NCBI GenBank assembly: GCA_039934475.1
Contig: JBDTMC010000109.1
Location: 1 to 18,722, forward strand
Length of the DNA stretch: 18,722 nucleotides
Source: JBDTMC01 sp039934475
GTDB lineage: Bacteria; Acidobacteriota; Terriglobia; Bryobacterales; Bryobacteraceae
Direction of reading: 5' to 3'
Each line of letters begins with the position of its first letter. Position 1 is the first letter of the stretch. Positions 1-7,417 of the stretch are shown piece by piece. The position numbers were made by a program, and so were the translations under genes. The notes below the pieces were generated by a model. The model searched no databases and had not been told where the DNA came from. It saw nothing but the letters and a program-made list of their open reading frames with translations.

Positions 1-1380
1 CTTGTTCCTGCTTCCAGCGAGTCCATTGTTTTGGAAAGAAGCCTGGACATCCAGGGAGGGCAGCAGGGCGCTTTTGTCGCCTTCAATTCCGATCCGGGTG
101 TTCTTGATGTTGAGCCGCGTCTGCTCCATCTCCGGCCGCAATTCTAAAGCTTTCGACACGAGGTCCTGAATCGGCTCGACGGGTTCCTTCTCCGGAATTC
201 GCAGCTGATCGGTGGTTACAATGCGGGCCTCCGCCAGTGTCGGGCTAGCCACACCGGTCCGGCTTAACTGGTTTTTTATGATTGTTTCCTGTTCCAGCAC
301 CGAGGTCTCGGCGTTGGTGAGATCCTGCTCCGCCTGGGCTACGTTGGCTTCGGCGCGGACGACTTCGATGGGAGCGATGGTTCCGATCTCTACCTGCTTC
401 TTCTGGTCTTGATAGAACTTCTGCGCGACGGCAAGGGCTTGCTTGCGGACGCGCACGTTTTCAGTGAAGCTCACCAGATCCCAATACAGATTCACGATGG
501 AGGCGGCCGTGGTGATGATCTGCTGCTTGAACACGAGGTCCGTGACACGGAGGTTGTTCTTGGCAATGCGGATATTGCGGTTGTTCACCGCCGGACCAAA
601 GCCTTGCAACAGCCTTTGCGTCAGCTGCAACTGGATGTTACCCTGGCTGACCGGGTTGAGCAGGCTGAACTGGTTGTTGCTGATCACGCCGATATCGTTG
701 TTGATGCCGGCGGCCACCGTGGTCCCTGTGAGGAACTGCTGTTGGAAACCGGTGTTCCACGTGTGTGCATCCGTGGTGAGCGAGGTGGTGCCAGTGGTAA
801 CGGTATTCGAGAAGATCGACGTGCGGTGACCCCATTGGTAGAAGCTGAAGATGCCGGGGTCAAGGTTGAGAGGAGCGACACCGGTCTGGGTGATGACCGC
901 ACCGCCCGCAGTGGTTGATGTCGTGCTGTTGGAACTGGTGAAATTTGCTCCGCTGCCTGCGCCTGTGGCGCCGCCGGATGCGGTGCTGAGCGCGCTAGTC
1001 GCGCCGGTCTGCACGGTGGTGGGCACGCCGCGAAGCAAACCGCCCGCCTTGGCGCGCAACAAATCAATATCCGCGATCTGCGGATTGTAACGGGCAATCT
1101 CGATATCGAGATTGTTCTCCAGCGCCAGGGCGATCGCATCCTGCAGGGATAGGTAGATGCGCCCTGCCCGGAGCAGCGATTCCAGGCGCGATGAATTGCC
1201 TAGCCTGACTGGCGCAAAATCCGGAGCGCGGTACCGCGACGTCATTCGGCTGAAAAAGCCTCCCGTCTCCAATGTAGTGGGCCGCGCCCCGGGCACCTCC
1301 TCCCGTTGCTGCGCCCAAGTCACTGGCGCCACAGTCAGCAGCACGCACAACATCGCCAATACCGATCGAACGTTCTTCAT
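1..1380 (-). CDS. TolC-family outer membrane efflux protein, C-terminus cut by window edge
   Basis: The minus-strand frame is open from the ATG at 1380 to base 1, giving 460 visible residues. Residues 1-24 form a signal peptide (hydrophobic LAMLCVLLTVAPV, then TWAQQ at the cleavage site). The helical TolC/OEP hairpin domain follows: a SLQDAIALALENNLDIEIA motif near 78-96, the LTQRLLQGFGPAVN stretch typical of these proteins near 255, then long coiled-coil helices with EVVRAEANVAQAEQDL near 325-340. The visible end, with NNGLAGS, enters the second OEP repeat. The family forms the outer-membrane channel of tripartite export pumps. Residues about 121-166 are an unusual Ser/Thr/Gly-rich insert. 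GGAAGG lies 4 bases before the ATG. No pump or adaptor gene is visible; it may lie beyond the left edge. The substrate cannot be told. Confidence 0.9.
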   Translation of the reverse strand, partial: MKNVRSVLAMLCVLLTVAPVTWAQQREEVPGARPTTLETGGFFSRMTSRYRAPDFAPVRLGNSSRLESLLRAGRIYLSLQDAIALALENNLDIEIARYNPQIADIDLLRAKAGGLLRGVPTTVQTGATSALSTASGGATGAGSGANFTSSNSTTSTTAGGAVITQTGVAPLNLDPGIFSFYQWGHRTSIFSNTVTTGTTSLTTDAHTWNTGFQQQFLTGTTVAAGINNDIGVISNNQFSLLNPVSQGNIQLQLTQRLLQGFGPAVNNRNIRIAKNNLRVTDLVFKQQIITTAASIVNLYWDLVSFTENVRVRKQALAVAQKFYQDQKKQVEIGTIAPIEVVRAEANVAQAEQDLTNAETSVLEQETIIKNQLSRTGVASPTLAEARIVTTDQLRIPEKEPVEPIQDLVSKALELRPEMEQTRLNIKNTRIGIEGDKSALLPSLDVQASFQNNGLAGSRNK

Positions 1381-1416
1381 GATTCCTTCCAATACCCACC
1401 CATCGTAACCTACACC

Positions 1417-1445
1417 TTTATCGCACGCCCCCTGCCATTGGACAA
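1417..1445 (-). promoter_or_regulatory. Possible sigma70-type promoter of the TolC-family gene
   Basis: On the minus strand TTGTCC (1445-1440, 4/6 match to TTGACA), a 17-base spacer and GATAAA (1422-1417, 4/6 match to TATAAT) lie upstream of the TolC gene. They would give a leader of roughly 30 bases carrying the GGAAGG ribosome site. This is a sequence match only, and acidobacterial promoter consensus is not well known. Confidence 0.3.
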
Positions 1446-1554
1446 AAGGCTGTAAAGAGCTGATAGAACGCAGTTTGGCCACGTTCAACGATACCTCGCG
1501 CTGTCCGATTCCGGGACGCCGCAAACCGCTCGCGGACAATGCCTGCGCTAGTAT

Positions 1555-2163
1555 GTGGTTGTGACAAATCCATCCCAAAGCGTTTTGGACCTGTTCACCG
1601 AAACCGGCGCCTACCTGCGCGGCCACTTCCGGCTGACCAGCGGCTTGCACAGTGGCGAGTACTTGCAGTGCGCCAAAGTGCTGCGGTTCCCGGTGCACGC
1701 CGAAAGCCTCGGCCGGAGCCTCGCGGAGGGCCTTTCCTCCCTCGCGGCCGGCCCTATTGATGTGGTGGTTTCGCCTGCCATGGGCGGCATTATTATCGGC
1801 CACGAAGCCGCCCGCGCGCTGAGTGTTCCTTTTCTTTTCACGGAGCGCGACCCAGGCAGCGGCAAGATGGTATTGCGGCGCGGGTTCACCCTCGATACAG
1901 GCCAGACCGCCGTAGTTGTTGAAGATGTTATCACCACCGGCGGGAGTACTCGCGAAGTGATCGAGTTGCTGGCGCAGGCGGGTGTACGCGTCCTCGCGGC
2001 CGGCTCCATTATCGACCGCAGCGGAGGGGACGCCGATGTGGGTGTTGCCCGGGTGGCGCTGGCGACGCTTCATCCCGAAACGTGGAATCCGGAAGGCTGT
2101 CCGCTGTGCGCCCAGGGCGTGGCCATTCAGAAGCCCGGGTCCCGGGTGGTGCCCACTGCTTGA
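1555..2163 (+). CDS. pyrE: Orotate phosphoribosyltransferase
   Basis: The 202-residue protein matches the usual PyrE length. The PRPP-binding loop is VVVEDVITTGGST (about 120-132). An upstream SPAMGGIIIGHEAAR segment (73-87) and FTERDPGSGKMVLRRG (95-110) fit the type-I phosphoribosyltransferase fold. The enzyme transfers phosphoribose from PRPP to orotate, giving OMP in cytoplasmic pyrimidine synthesis. The start is GTG at 1555; a second in-frame GTG at 1561 is equally possible, and neither has a clear Shine-Dalgarno site. TAGTAT at 1549-1554 could be a -10 box, which would make the message leaderless or nearly so (weak inference). truA follows after 9 bases, so the two are probably cotranscribed. 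It ends in TGA, which matters for the internal TGA at 17916. Confidence 0.95.
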   Translation: MVVTNPSQSVLDLFTETGAYLRGHFRLTSGLHSGEYLQCAKVLRFPVHAESLGRSLAEGLSSLAAGPIDVVVSPAMGGIIIGHEAARALSVPFLFTERDPGSGKMVLRRGFTLDTGQTAVVVEDVITTGGSTREVIELLAQAGVRVLAAGSIIDRSGGDADVGVARVALATLHPETWNPEGCPLCAQGVAIQKPGSRVVPTA

Positions 2164-2172
2164 ATATCGCCC

Positions 2173-2916
2173 ATGAGGCGCATCAAACTCACCATCACCT
2201 ACGACGGGACTCACTTCCACGGGTGGCAGGTCCAATTGGCGCTGCCCACTATCCAGGCCACTTTGGAGGCGGTGTTCAGCCGGATTGAAGGGAAGCCCGT
2301 ACACGTTGCCGGATCGGGCCGGACGGATGCAGGCGTGCACGCCTTGGCCCAGGTGGCCGCCGTCAGCCTCGCCAACCCGATACCACTGCCAAACCTGCTG
2401 AAGGCAGTGAACCGCCTGCTGCCGCCCGACATTCGCCTCCTGGACGCGCAAGAGATGGCGCCAGGCTTCCATCCGCGTTTCGACGCCGTCGCTAAGACTT
2501 ACGAGTACCGGATCTGCTGCGCGGAAGTCGTCTCGCCGTTTGAGCGGCGTTATTGTAAGCACCATCCCTATCCCCTGAACGAATCGAAAATGTCAGACAT
2601 TGCGCCTTTGCTTGAGGGGGAGCACGACTTCCGCGCTTTTGCGGCAGCCGATGACAAGTACCTGACGGGCGAACCCCTGGTGCGTACGATCTTCCACTCC
2701 GCGTTGGAACGGGAGGGGGATGTATTGCTCTACAGGGTTCGCGGTAGCGGGTTCTTAAAACATATGGTGCGCAATGTGATCGGGACGTTACTGGAGGTGG
2801 GAAAAGGAAATTTGGGACCTGCCGGAGTGGGGGAACTTCTGCGTTCGGGAACTCGCCTGCGGGCAGGCCCCACCGCCCCTGCGCAGGGGTTGTTTCTGAT
2901 TCGCGTGGACTACTAA
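2173..2916 (+). CDS. truA: tRNA pseudouridine synthase A (positions 38-40)
   Basis: The 247-residue protein has the TruA catalytic motif GRTDAGVHA (49-57), with the nucleophile Asp52. It also has the TYEYRI segment with conserved Tyr110 and the C-terminal FLKHMVRNVIGTLLEVGKG motif. TruA converts uridine to pseudouridine at positions 38-40 of the tRNA anticodon arm. The ATG lies 9 bases after pyrE, with no good Shine-Dalgarno sequence, so coupling to pyrE is likely. Its TAA stop interlocks with the TAG stop of the convergent rhomboid gene: the two genes share bases 2913-2916. No terminator hairpin is visible at this junction. Confidence 0.96.
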   Translation: MRRIKLTITYDGTHFHGWQVQLALPTIQATLEAVFSRIEGKPVHVAGSGRTDAGVHALAQVAAVSLANPIPLPNLLKAVNRLLPPDIRLLDAQEMAPGFHPRFDAVAKTYEYRICCAEVVSPFERRYCKHHPYPLNESKMSDIAPLLEGEHDFRAFAAADDKYLTGEPLVRTIFHSALEREGDVLLYRVRGSGFLKHMVRNVIGTLLEVGKGNLGPAGVGELLRSGTRLRAGPTAPAQGLFLIRVDY

Positions 2917-3665
2917 TTCACCCAACGGTCGTCGGAATCGCGCTTCCGCAGGTAAACCTGAAACTTGCGTTTGGCACGCTCGATTCTCCAGCGCTCATAC
3001 TGCCGTTGGATAGGCCCAAAGAGGTCCATGCGACCCACTTTACGGCCGCCCATATTTCGCACGAAGAGGTAGCCAAAGAGCAGACCGCCGAGGTGGGCCA
3101 CGTGGCTAACTGTGCCGCCACCGGCATTCAGCGAACTGAGGAACGACATGGCGCCGAGGATCAGTACGAAGTATTTCGCGCGAATCGGGAAGAGGATAAA
3201 GATAATGGTGGTTTCCGGGAACAACATGGCGAACGCCATCATCAATCCGTAAATCGCGCCCGACGCGCCAATGGTGGGAGTGTCCGGTGTCCCGTACAGG
3301 TAATTACCGGCTACCACACACAATCCCGCCCCAATTCCGCAAAAGAAATAGAACTGCAGAAAGCGTTTAGTGCCCCAGGTCCGTTCCAGGTCTGAGCCGA
3401 ACATCCACAACGACAGCATATTGAAGAGGATGTGGCTGAAACCGCCATGCAGGAAGAGATAGGTGACCAGTTGCCAGACGGCAAAATAGTTCACCACTAC
3501 GCTCGGGATCAGTTGCAGCGGATAGAAAAGGCCGGCTAATCCCCGCGGCGCCAGGTAGTACACCACGAAAATGGCGACGTTCGAAATCAGCAGCCATTTC
3601 ACGCCGGGTGGAATGCTGCCTGAGTAGGAAAACCCGCTGGATCTGGCACGATACGAGTAGGCCAT
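2913..3665 (-). CDS. Rhomboid-family intramembrane serine protease
   Basis: The 250-residue protein has the rhomboid core. HGGFSHILFNMLSLWMFG (73-90) carries His78 and Asn82 of the oxyanion region. GASGAIYG (133-140) carries the nucleophile Ser135. HVAHLGGLLFGYL (188-200) carries the catalytic His191. About six hydrophobic segments span 22-200, and a basic, charged cytoplasmic tail (about 205-250) follows. Rhomboids cleave transmembrane substrates inside the inner membrane; the substrate is unknown here. All catalytic residues are present, so it is probably active. The small membrane-protein gene lies 46 bases upstream on the same strand and may share a transcript. No clear Shine-Dalgarno site precedes the ATG. 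Confidence 0.93.
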   Translation of the reverse strand: MAYSYRARSSGFSYSGSIPPGVKWLLISNVAIFVVYYLAPRGLAGLFYPLQLIPSVVVNYFAVWQLVTYLFLHGGFSHILFNMLSLWMFGSDLERTWGTKRFLQFYFFCGIGAGLCVVAGNYLYGTPDTPTIGASGAIYGLMMAFAMLFPETTIIFILFPIRAKYFVLILGAMSFLSSLNAGGGTVSHVAHLGGLLFGYLFVRNMGGRKVGRMDLFGPIQRQYERWRIERAKRKFQVYLRKRDSDDRWVN

Positions 3666-3711
3666 GGGTTTGCTGTAACGCTTGCCTTCAGCATATCAGA
3701 TGTTGCGGATT

Positions 3712-3996
3712 TTACCGGGAAGGGTTCGTTGGATTACCGTAGCGGGAAAGCGCGACAGCGAGGGCTTGAAGTCCAATGCTGACGGCGAACCAGATCTGCC
3801 AGTGGGAGAAGAGTCCCGCGGCAATGGGAAATTGGCCGGTAATGGACATGTCGGTCCCGATCCGCCACAGCGCGAGCGCACCGGCCATGAGAGCGGCTGG
3901 GGTTAGAACGCCGGCGGCAACGAGGGCTGCCTGCTGGTTCTTCCGCCGTTTCCTGCTGACTTTGGGACCATGCTTGAGGCGGAGAACTACTCTCAT
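3712..3996 (-). CDS. Small two-helix membrane protein of unknown function
   Basis: The 94-residue protein is not recognised. The first 22 residues are strongly basic (LKHGPKVSRKRRKNQQ). A hydrophobic helix follows at about 23-45 (AALVAAGVLTPAALMAGALALW), then a loop with a Met-Ser-Ile-Thr stretch, and a second helix at about 66-85 (WQIWFAVSIGLQALAVAL). By the positive-inside rule, the N-terminus should be cytoplasmic and the protein a helical hairpin. It sits 46 bases upstream of the rhomboid gene on the same strand, so it could be a partner or substrate of that protease, which is inference from position only. Hydrophobicity pattern and placement argue for a real gene; no Shine-Dalgarno site at a good distance is visible. 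Confidence 0.65.
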   Translation of the reverse strand: MRVVLRLKHGPKVSRKRRKNQQAALVAAGVLTPAALMAGALALWRIGTDMSITGQFPIAAGLFSHWQIWFAVSIGLQALAVALSRYGNPTNPSR

Positions 3997-4020
3997 CCTT
4001 GTGTCTTCAAAAATCCCAGT

Positions 4021-4039
4021 CTATCAGCAATTGCGATAG
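4021..4039. promoter_or_regulatory. Near-perfect palindrome between divergent genes
   Basis: CTATC-A-GCAATTGC-GATAG reads almost the same on both strands: outer arms CTATC/GATAG surround the 8-base palindrome GCAATTGC, broken by one extra A. It lies in the 96-base gap between the divergently transcribed small membrane-protein gene and the oxidoreductase gene. This is where a dimeric regulator could bind. A hairpin is unlikely because there is no loop. Confidence 0.35.
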
Positions 4040-4092
4040 AGTGATTTGTTGGCGCCGGCTTCATTCCGGCCGCGAAACAGGGAGAACAATAC

Positions 4093-5241
4093 ATGCGTAA
4101 AATCAGAACCGCCGTCATCGGCGCCGGCTTCATGGGAAAGGTTCATGCCGAGGGCATTCGGCGGCTGGGAAACGTGGAGATTGTCGCAGTCGCGGCGGTA
4201 AACGAGGAGGAGGCGAAGCGCTTCGGAGACTCCATTTGTGTCGAAAACACAACCGCCGACTATATGAAGGTGGTGAACGATCCCACCATCGAAGCGGTGC
4301 ACGTCTGCACTCCCAACGCCCTCCACTATCCGGTGTCGAGGGCGGCGATGCTGGCCGGCAAACACGTGCTGTGTGAGAAGCCGCTGGCGATGTCGGCGGC
4401 CGAGGCTCGTGACATGGTGAAAATCGCGGCTGAAAAAGGCGTTGTCAACTGCGTCAACCACAACCTTCGCTACTACCCCGTGGTGCAGCACATTCGGCGC
4501 ATGGTGCAGAAGGGCGAACTGGGTGACATTCTCGTCGTTCAAGGCACGTACTCGCAGGATTGGCTGCTCTACGAGACCGACTACAACTGGCGCCTGGACC
4601 GCAAAGACAACGGTCCGTTGCGCGTGATGGGCGACATTGGCTCGCACTGGATGGATATGATCCAGCACCTGACCGGCCTGCCGATCACTGCTCTCTGCGC
4701 CGACCTCGCTACGTTCCACAAGACCCGCAAGCGGCCGAAGGTCGCGATTGAGACGTTTGCCGGAAAGACGCTCAGCCCCGACGATTACGAAGAGGTGGCC
4801 ATCGACACCGACGATTTCGGCGCGGTGTTGATACACATGGGCGATCGCGCGCGCGGCGCCTTCACTGTGAGCCAGGTTTCGGCCGGCTGCAAGAATCGCT
4901 TCCAGGTGGAGATCTACGGGACCAAGATGGGTGTCCAGTGGAACCAGGAGCGCCCCGACGAACTGTGGCTGGGCCACCGCAACAGCCCGAACCAGATCAT
5001 CCTCAAAGATCCGTCGCTATTGCACAAGGAAGCGGCCGGCTTTGCCGATCTGCCTGGCGGTCACAGCGAAGGCTATGACGATGCCCACAAGCAGGTGTAT
5101 CGCCGGTTCTATTGCAAGATTGCCGATCCTTCCGCGGAGATCGACTTCCCGACGTTTGCCGATGGTCTGCGCGGCATGGAGTTGTTGGAGAAGGTGCTCG
5201 AGAGCGTGGACCGCAATGGTTGGGTGAAGACGGGCCTGTAG
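4093..5241 (+). CDS. Gfo/Idh/MocA-family NAD(P)-dependent oxidoreductase
   Basis: The 382-residue protein has an N-terminal Rossmann fold with GAGFMG (10-15) and the CEKPLAM motif (94-100; Lys96 is the usual catalytic or cofactor-contacting lysine of the family). The C-terminal alpha/beta domain carries GDIGSHWMD (180-188), with the His/Asp usually involved in substrate binding. Members oxidise or reduce sugars, inositols and related polyols; the substrate cannot be told here. GGGAG (4080-4084), 8 bases before the ATG, supports this start. It is apparently monocistronic, ending at a strong hairpin (5255-5287) shared with the convergent operon. No transporter or sugar-pathway gene lies nearby. 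Confidence 0.93.
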   Translation: MRKIRTAVIGAGFMGKVHAEGIRRLGNVEIVAVAAVNEEEAKRFGDSICVENTTADYMKVVNDPTIEAVHVCTPNALHYPVSRAAMLAGKHVLCEKPLAMSAAEARDMVKIAAEKGVVNCVNHNLRYYPVVQHIRRMVQKGELGDILVVQGTYSQDWLLYETDYNWRLDRKDNGPLRVMGDIGSHWMDMIQHLTGLPITALCADLATFHKTRKRPKVAIETFAGKTLSPDDYEEVAIDTDDFGAVLIHMGDRARGAFTVSQVSAGCKNRFQVEIYGTKMGVQWNQERPDELWLGHRNSPNQIILKDPSLLHKEAAGFADLPGGHSEGYDDAHKQVYRRFYCKIADPSAEIDFPTFADGLRGMELLEKVLESVDRNGWVKTGL

Positions 5242-5254
5242 GTTTAAGTATTCG

Positions 5255-5287
5255 GCGTGCGGGCCACTTCGTTAGTGGCCTGCACGC
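5255..5287. terminator. Long hairpin between convergent genes, possible bidirectional terminator
   Basis: Bases 5255-5268 pair with 5274-5287: GCGTGC/GCACGC, one G-T wobble, then GGCCACT/AGTGGCC, closing a 5-base loop TCGTT. This makes a 14-pair, very GC-rich stem. It lies 14 bases past the oxidoreductase stop and covers the last codons and stop (5272-5274) of the phosphatase gene on the other strand. No T-run follows on either strand, so it is not a textbook intrinsic terminator. It could act with Rho or protect the 3' ends of both transcripts. Confidence 0.55.
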
Positions 5288-5940
5288 GCAGTGCGATCCT
5301 CCAGAAGTCGCGCCGTCAATTCCTCCATCCGCTCGACCGTGAAATCGGGCGGCTCGCCGGAAAACGTATCGGGCTGGAATCCAAATAAAACGCCGCAACA
5401 GGATACGCCGGCGTTGCGGGCGGTCCTCACGTCAACGGCGCTATCGCCCACCATCATCGTCTGGTGCGGGGGCACGCCCGCCTCCGACATCAACGCGAGA
5501 ATTCCTATCGGGTCGGGTTTCTTCTGCTCGAAACTGTTTCCGCCGTAAACCTGGAAGAAGTGGCTGGCCACGCCAAGGCCCTCCAGAATCGCTTTGCTGA
5601 TCTTCACCGGCTTGTTGGTCAATACGGCGAGTTTCACGTTGTCTGCGCTCAACTGGAGGAGCGCCTCACGGACACCCGGGTAAAGCACCGTGTAATCGAG
5701 CTTGTGGTCGTGATAGTAGGCGAGGAAGAACTCCAGCCCTCGCTGCACGTCCGCGTCGCTTGCCTCCGGACCAAGGCTGCGGCGCAACAATACGGGCGCG
5801 CCGTTGCCCACGTAGGTGGAGATTAGATCATGCGAGAGCTCAGGCAGTTCCATATGGCGCCGCGTCGCGTTCACTGCGTGCGCAAGGTCCAGCTTGGAAT
5901 CAATCAAGGTTCCATCCAGGTCGAAAATGACGAGATCCAT
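5272..5940 (-). CDS. gph: HAD-superfamily phosphoglycolate phosphatase
   Basis: The protein has 222 residues from the ATG at 5940. All four HAD motifs are present: FDLDGTLIDS (6-15; nucleophile Asp7, acid/base Asp9), LTNKP (motif II Thr), KKPDP (motif III Lys) and MVGDSAVDVRTARNAG (motif IV Asp pair). An alpha-helical cap lies between motifs I and II. The family hydrolyses 2-phosphoglycolate, formed during repair of oxidised DNA ends and by Rubisco, though pyrophosphatase PpaX-like roles are possible. The start could also be the ATG at 5952, four codons earlier and 8 bases after the cvpA stop; GGAAGGA directly abuts the ATG at 5940, too close for ideal use. The frame stays open far upstream, but that part only shadows cvpA. 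It is the last gene of the hemerythrin-purC-cvpA-gph run. Confidence 0.88.
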   Translation of the reverse strand: MDLVIFDLDGTLIDSKLDLAHAVNATRRHMELPELSHDLISTYVGNGAPVLLRRSLGPEASDADVQRGLEFFLAYYHDHKLDYTVLYPGVREALLQLSADNVKLAVLTNKPVKISKAILEGLGVASHFFQVYGGNSFEQKKPDPIGILALMSEAGVPPHQTMMVGDSAVDVRTARNAGVSCCGVLFGFQPDTFSGEPPDFTVERMEELTARLLEDRTARAGH

Positions 5941-5960
5941 TCCTTCCAGCATGCAACAGG

Positions 5961-6527
5961 TTAGAACTGGCTTGTTGGTGGCTTCTGGTGGGCGCCACCG
6001 AAAGTGTCTGTCCAAGCCTTCTTTACGCGGTCGTAGCTGTCGCGATATCCCTCCCGCAATTCGCGGGGCGCGATGGTCGACAATACGGACGCCGCATCCA
6101 CTATGTAAGGCGCGATTCTGGAGTTCAGTACGGATTGTGGCGGCGGGTGAGCTGAGAAAGCCATCAGAATCAGGATCACGACGATTGAGACCAGCACGCC
6201 TCGAAGCATCCCGAACGCTCCCCCCAGTAATCGGTCCAGCCACCCCAGGCCGACCCATTTAAACAATTTGGCAAGGAGCATGGACACCAGCGCGCCGATG
6301 ATGAGAATGCCCCCAAAGATCATCATGAACCCGAGTACATTCGATACAGAGCGCGAACTGACGTACTCCTGGAAGAACACTCCCACGCTGCCATAAAACC
6401 AGATGGCGAGAAGCAGGGCGAGGATTGTCGCCACCATTCCCACCACCAATCGCGCCATGCCGCGAGCGAACCCTGAAAACACCGAAGACGCGATGATCAG
6501 AATCAAAACGATGTCGAGCCAGTTCAC
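5961..6527 (-). CDS. cvpA: CvpA-family membrane protein
   Basis: The 188-residue protein begins MNWLDIVLILII, typical of CvpA (colicin V production) proteins. It has four hydrophobic segments, at about 3-20, 26-48, 63-86 and 102-122, with a GWLDRLLGGAFGMLRG signature between the last two. A soluble C-terminal tail with Asp/Arg-rich helices follows. CvpA homologues sit in the inner membrane and affect envelope homeostasis and purine-regulated functions; the molecular role is unsettled. The start codon is GTG (6527-6525), overlapping the purC TGA by 4 bases. GGAAGGA lies 5 bases before it, so it is coupled to purC. A cvpA neighbour of a pur gene is known elsewhere (cvpA-purF in E. coli). Confidence 0.88.
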   Translation of the reverse strand: MNWLDIVLILIIASSVFSGFARGMARLVVGMVATILALLLAIWFYGSVGVFFQEYVSSRSVSNVLGFMMIFGGILIIGALVSMLLAKLFKWVGLGWLDRLLGGAFGMLRGVLVSIVVILILMAFSAHPPPQSVLNSRIAPYIVDAASVLSTIAPRELREGYRDSYDRVKKAWTDTFGGAHQKPPTSQF

Positions 6528-7417
6528 AGATTCCTTCCGGTCAGCAGACGGTACGCTTCCTTGTATTTCTCCGCGGTGCGCTGCGCCACTTCATCGGGAA
6601 GAGACGGAGCCGGTGGCTGTTTGTTCCAACGAATCTCTTCAAGGTAGTCACGTACGTACTGTTTGTCGAACGACGGCTGCGCGCCTCCCGGCTTGTACTG
6701 GTCTTTAGGCCAAAAACGAGAGGAGTCCGGCGTGAGGGCTTCATCAGCGAGGGTGAGCGTCTCGCCTACGTACCCGAATTCGAACTTCGTGTCGGCGAGG
6801 ATGATGCCGCGCGAATCGGCGTACGCGGCGGCCTTGGCGTAGATGGCCAGGGTGAGCTGCCGCAAGCGGGCAGCGACGTCCTCTCCGACGCGGCTCGCCA
6901 CTTCGTCGAAGGCGATGTTTTCGTCGTGTCCGCTGGTCGCCTTGCTCGCCGGCGTGTAGAGCGGTTCGGGCAGGCGGTCGCTCTCCACCATGCCGGCCGG
7001 CAGCGCGATACCGCATACCGCACCTGTGGCGCGATAGTCCTTCCACCCGGAGCCCGAGAGATAGCCGCGGGCGACGCATTCCACATCGATCATGCGGGCA
7101 CGATGGACCAGCATCGAGCGGCCTTCCAACTGCGCTTCGTGCTTTTGCAGGGGCGAAGGATAGTCGGCGACCTTGGCCGAGATGATGTGGTTCGGCACAA
7201 TGTCGCGCAGATAGTCGAACCAGAAAAGGGAGATCTGGGTCAGCACGCGGCCTTTGTCGGGAATTCCGGTGCCGAGGATGTAGTCAAATGCGGAGATGCG
7301 ATCGCTGGCGACGATCAGCAGCCGCTCTTCATCGATAGAGTAGATGTCGCGGACTTTGCCGCGGCCCACGAGTTGATATTCAGGAATGTCGGATTGTAGA
7401 AGAACAGTAGATGTCAT
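6524..7417 (-). CDS. purC: Phosphoribosylaminoimidazole-succinocarboxamide synthase (SAICAR synthetase)
   Basis: The 297-residue protein matches the longer PurC form. GRGKVRDIYSI (18-28) holds the ATP-binding lysine. ASDRISAFD (37-45) follows. ECVARGYLSGSGWKDY (about 112-127) is the family signature. ADTKFEFGY lies near 205-213. It catalyses ATP-dependent joining of aspartate to CAIR in de novo purine synthesis. The ATG overlaps the hemerythrin TGA by 4 bases (ATGA arrangement), and no separate Shine-Dalgarno site is visible, so translation is probably coupled. No other pur gene is in the window. Confidence 0.96.
   Translation of the reverse strand: MTSTVLLQSDIPEYQLVGRGKVRDIYSIDEERLLIVASDRISAFDYILGTGIPDKGRVLTQISLFWFDYLRDIVPNHIISAKVADYPSPLQKHEAQLEGRSMLVHRARMIDVECVARGYLSGSGWKDYRATGAVCGIALPAGMVESDRLPEPLYTPASKATSGHDENIAFDEVASRVGEDVAARLRQLTLAIYAKAAAYADSRGIILADTKFEFGYVGETLTLADEALTPDSSRFWPKDQYKPGGAQPSFDKQYVRDYLEEIRWNKQPPAPSLPDEVAQRTAEKYKEAYRLLTGRNL

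Noticed and set aside
409..918. 169-codon plus-strand frame
   Set aside because: It is antisense to the TolC-family gene, whose frame is open through the whole region and shows family motifs.
1381..1554. Possible RNA gene in the largest intergenic gap
   Set aside because: I found no cloverleaf, riboswitch-like or strong stem-loop pattern; only weak promoter-like matches.
4051..4133. 14-base direct repeat GGCGCCGGCTTCAT at 4051-4064 and 4120-4133
   Set aside because: The second copy encodes the Gly-Ala-Gly-Phe-Met cofactor loop. The match is short, GC-rich and stops abruptly on both sides, so chance or a trivial duplication is enough.
4024..4977. Long 317-codon minus-strand frame
   Set aside because: It lies opposite the oxidoreductase gene, which has all family motifs. 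The predicted protein is His/Val/Arg-rich with no recognisable domain, typical of an antisense shadow in GC-rich DNA.
5953..6258. N-terminal extension of the phosphatase to give 328 residues
   Set aside because: It overlaps the CvpA gene in another frame, is Arg/Pro-rich, and HAD phosphatases begin just before FDLDGT.
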